Shown here piece by piece: positions 40,415-41,200 of a stretch of DNA of 41,200 nucleotides (the first letter of the stretch is position 1; every line of letters starts with the position of its first letter). Under the pieces are notes generated by a model. That model did not search any database and was not told where the DNA came from. It saw nothing but the letters and a program-made list of their open reading frames with translations. Both the position numbers and the translations under genes were made by a program. Source of the stretch: Burkholderiales bacterium (GTDB lineage Bacteria; Pseudomonadota; Gammaproteobacteria; Burkholderiales; Burkholderiaceae_C); NCBI GenBank assembly GCA_947372465.1, contig CANBTT010000026.1, positions 1 to 41,200 of the forward strand, given 5' to 3'.

Positions 40415-40441
40415 TCAAGTTATCTTTTTCTGGTCCGATTG
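40415..40441 (+). promoter_or_regulatory. Sigma-28 promoter of flaG
   Basis: TCAAGTTA (40415-40422, same -35 as fliS), an 11-base spacer, then TCCGATTG (40434-40441). The predicted start, near 40449, supports the flaG start at 40510 rather than 40357. Confidence 0.6.
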
Positions 40442-40509
40442 TGATCCGTAAGCCTAAAAGAAAGGGCTCAAACGGGAGCATGCAAATGCTCAAGCAAGGA
40501 GATAGAAAG

Positions 40510-40902
40510 ATGCCAATCGAACTTCAAAAAGCCGGGATGGATTTACCGTCCCTATCCGCTGCATTGAGCAATTCTGCATCCGGTGTTTCGCAGGGTGCAC
40601 CCGCCATGTCAACGGAGCCCAAAAAGCCACTGGTTCATGAAAGACCACAAGTGGACATCAAAATTGATGTGGAGCAAATGCGCCAGAACTTGGAGCAAGC
40701 CATCACCCAACTCAATCAGACCCTTAAAGATGGTGGTCGGGGGATCAGCTTTCAGATGGACAGCGCACTCAATGGCCCCATCGTGACGGTGATCAATGAC
40801 TCGACGGGTGAAATGATTCGCCAACTGCCCAACGCGGCCGTGGTCAGTGTTGCACACAATATGCAGCAATTAAAAGGTTTATTTCACAATGCAATTGTGT
40901 AA
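40510..40902 (+). CDS. flaG: FlaG family protein
   Basis: Small flagellar protein whose loss lengthens filaments in some species; its exact role is unclear. The 130-residue product has a variable N-terminus and the FlaG C-terminal region (about 58-125): VDIKIDVEQMRQNLEQAITQ with LNQTLKDGGRGISFQMDSAL and the highly typical PIVTVINDSTGEMIRQLPNA. I chose the ATG at 40510 because AAGGAGA lies about 7 bases upstream and a sigma-28 promoter ends at 40441; the open frame back to 40357 codes for an unlikely hydrophobic stretch. It lies between fliD and fliC, its usual neighbourhood, though in many genomes the order is fliC-flaG-fliD. Confidence 0.92.
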   Translation: MPIELQKAGMDLPSLSAALSNSASGVSQGAPAMSTEPKKPLVHERPQVDIKIDVEQMRQNLEQAITQLNQTLKDGGRGISFQMDSALNGPIVTVINDSTGEMIRQLPNAAVVSVAHNMQQLKGLFHNAIV

Positions 40903-40937
40903 AGAAGCAATTATTTTGAAATTAATCCATTTTTATT

Positions 40938-40964
40938 TAAAGTTTTATTTTAAGTAGTCGATTC
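40938..40964 (+). promoter_or_regulatory. Sigma-28 promoter of the flagellin gene
   Basis: TAAAGTTT (40938-40945, a perfect -35), an 11-base spacer, then GTCGATTC (40957-40964). The predicted start, near 40972, gives a leader of about 65 bases. It is the best match to the sigma-28 consensus in the window. Confidence 0.85.
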
Positions 40965-41036
40965 ATCAACTATCAGGAAATCAATTTCGTTTTCTGTTTT
41001 ATCAATCAGTGATGTAATTTTTTTAGGAGAACATCC

Positions 41037-41200
41037 ATGTCAGTTATCAACACAAACATCAAGGCTTTGAGTGCTACAACGGCAGCTTTTAACGCTGACA
41101 AGGCTCAATCCACAGCAATGCAACGCTTGTCAACTGGTTTGCGCATCAACAGCGCAAAAGACGATGCTGCTGGCTTGGCCATCACAAACCGCATGACTTC
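41037..41200 (+). CDS. fliC: Flagellin (N-terminal fragment)
   Basis: Filament subunit. Only 54 codons are inside the window; the gene continues past the right edge. The translation starts MSVINTNIKALSATTAAFNA and continues through STAMQRLSTGLRINSAKDDA to AGLAITNRMTS, the conserved D0/D1 sequence of flagellin. AGGAGA lies 6 bases before the ATG. A strong sigma-28 promoter lies upstream. Whether further flagellin copies follow cannot be seen. Confidence 0.97.
   Translation, partial: MSVINTNIKALSATTAAFNADKAQSTAMQRLSTGLRINSAKDDAAGLAITNRMT

Noticed and set aside
1-41200. CRISPR arrays, tRNA or rRNA genes, insertion sequences, prophage genes
   Set aside because: No regularly spaced repeats, RNA gene signatures, transposase motifs or phage proteins were seen in reading the window.

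Overview
The window is almost entirely a flagellar gene cluster, cut at both ends: by a partial miaB on the left and a partial flagellin gene on the right. The MiaB N-terminus ([17 protein letters not shown]), the flagellin N-terminus and the general protein style suggest a betaproteobacterium, probably of the order Burkholderiales, with GC content near 50% (not counted). This placement is an inference and no 16S or other marker is present. No tRNA, rRNA, CRISPR array, insertion sequence or phage gene was seen.

Layout. (1) 1-1642, minus strand: start of miaB, then a membrane-anchored alpha-class carbonic anhydrase; this is the non-flagellar flank. (2) 1806-6082, minus strand: fliK-fliL-fliM-fliN, ending with fliN rather than running on into fliOPQR. 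(3) 6552-12706, plus strand: flhA-flhF-flhG-fliA and an unrecognised one-TM protein, tightly packed with ATGA overlaps, behind a consensus sigma-54 promoter. (4) 12829-15279: fliS, then motA-motB. (5) 15347-16444, minus strand: a sigma-54 activator with AAA+ and Fis-type HTH domains but no receiver or sensor domain. (6) 16918-19410: flgP, a flgT-like gene and a LysM protein, resembling the Vibrio H-ring/basal-disk genes. (7) 19572-21048: a second FliK-like protein and a stand-alone FlhB C-domain homologue (FlhX). (8) 21088-23018, minus strand: flgN, flgM, flgA. (9) 23176-25080: a LysM plus lytic-transglycosylase-like protein without a signal peptide. (10) 25300-37783: flgBCDEFGHIJKL in one direction. 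(11) 37905-41200: fliD, flaG and the start of a flagellin gene.

Regulation read from the sequence. GG-N10-GC sigma-54 promoters lie before flhA, flgB and flgA, with a weaker one before fliK. A recurring sigma-28 motif, T(C/A)AAGTT(T/A)-N11-G(T/A)CGAT, precedes fliC, fliD, fliS, flaG and the flgP operon (twice), with looser copies before flgM and motA. This suggests a sigma-54 to FliA/FlgM hierarchy of the Vibrio/Pseudomonas kind rather than an FlhDC-driven one. FlhF and FlhG suggest polar or number-controlled flagella.

Most unusual points: H-ring-like genes in an apparent betaproteobacterium; a flagellar peptidoglycan hydrolase separate from a rod-only FlgJ; a FliK-like/FlhX pair in addition to the normal fliK; very large FlgE, FlgK and FliD, with FliD carrying three tandem repeats; and an activator with GSFTGA in place of GAFTGA.
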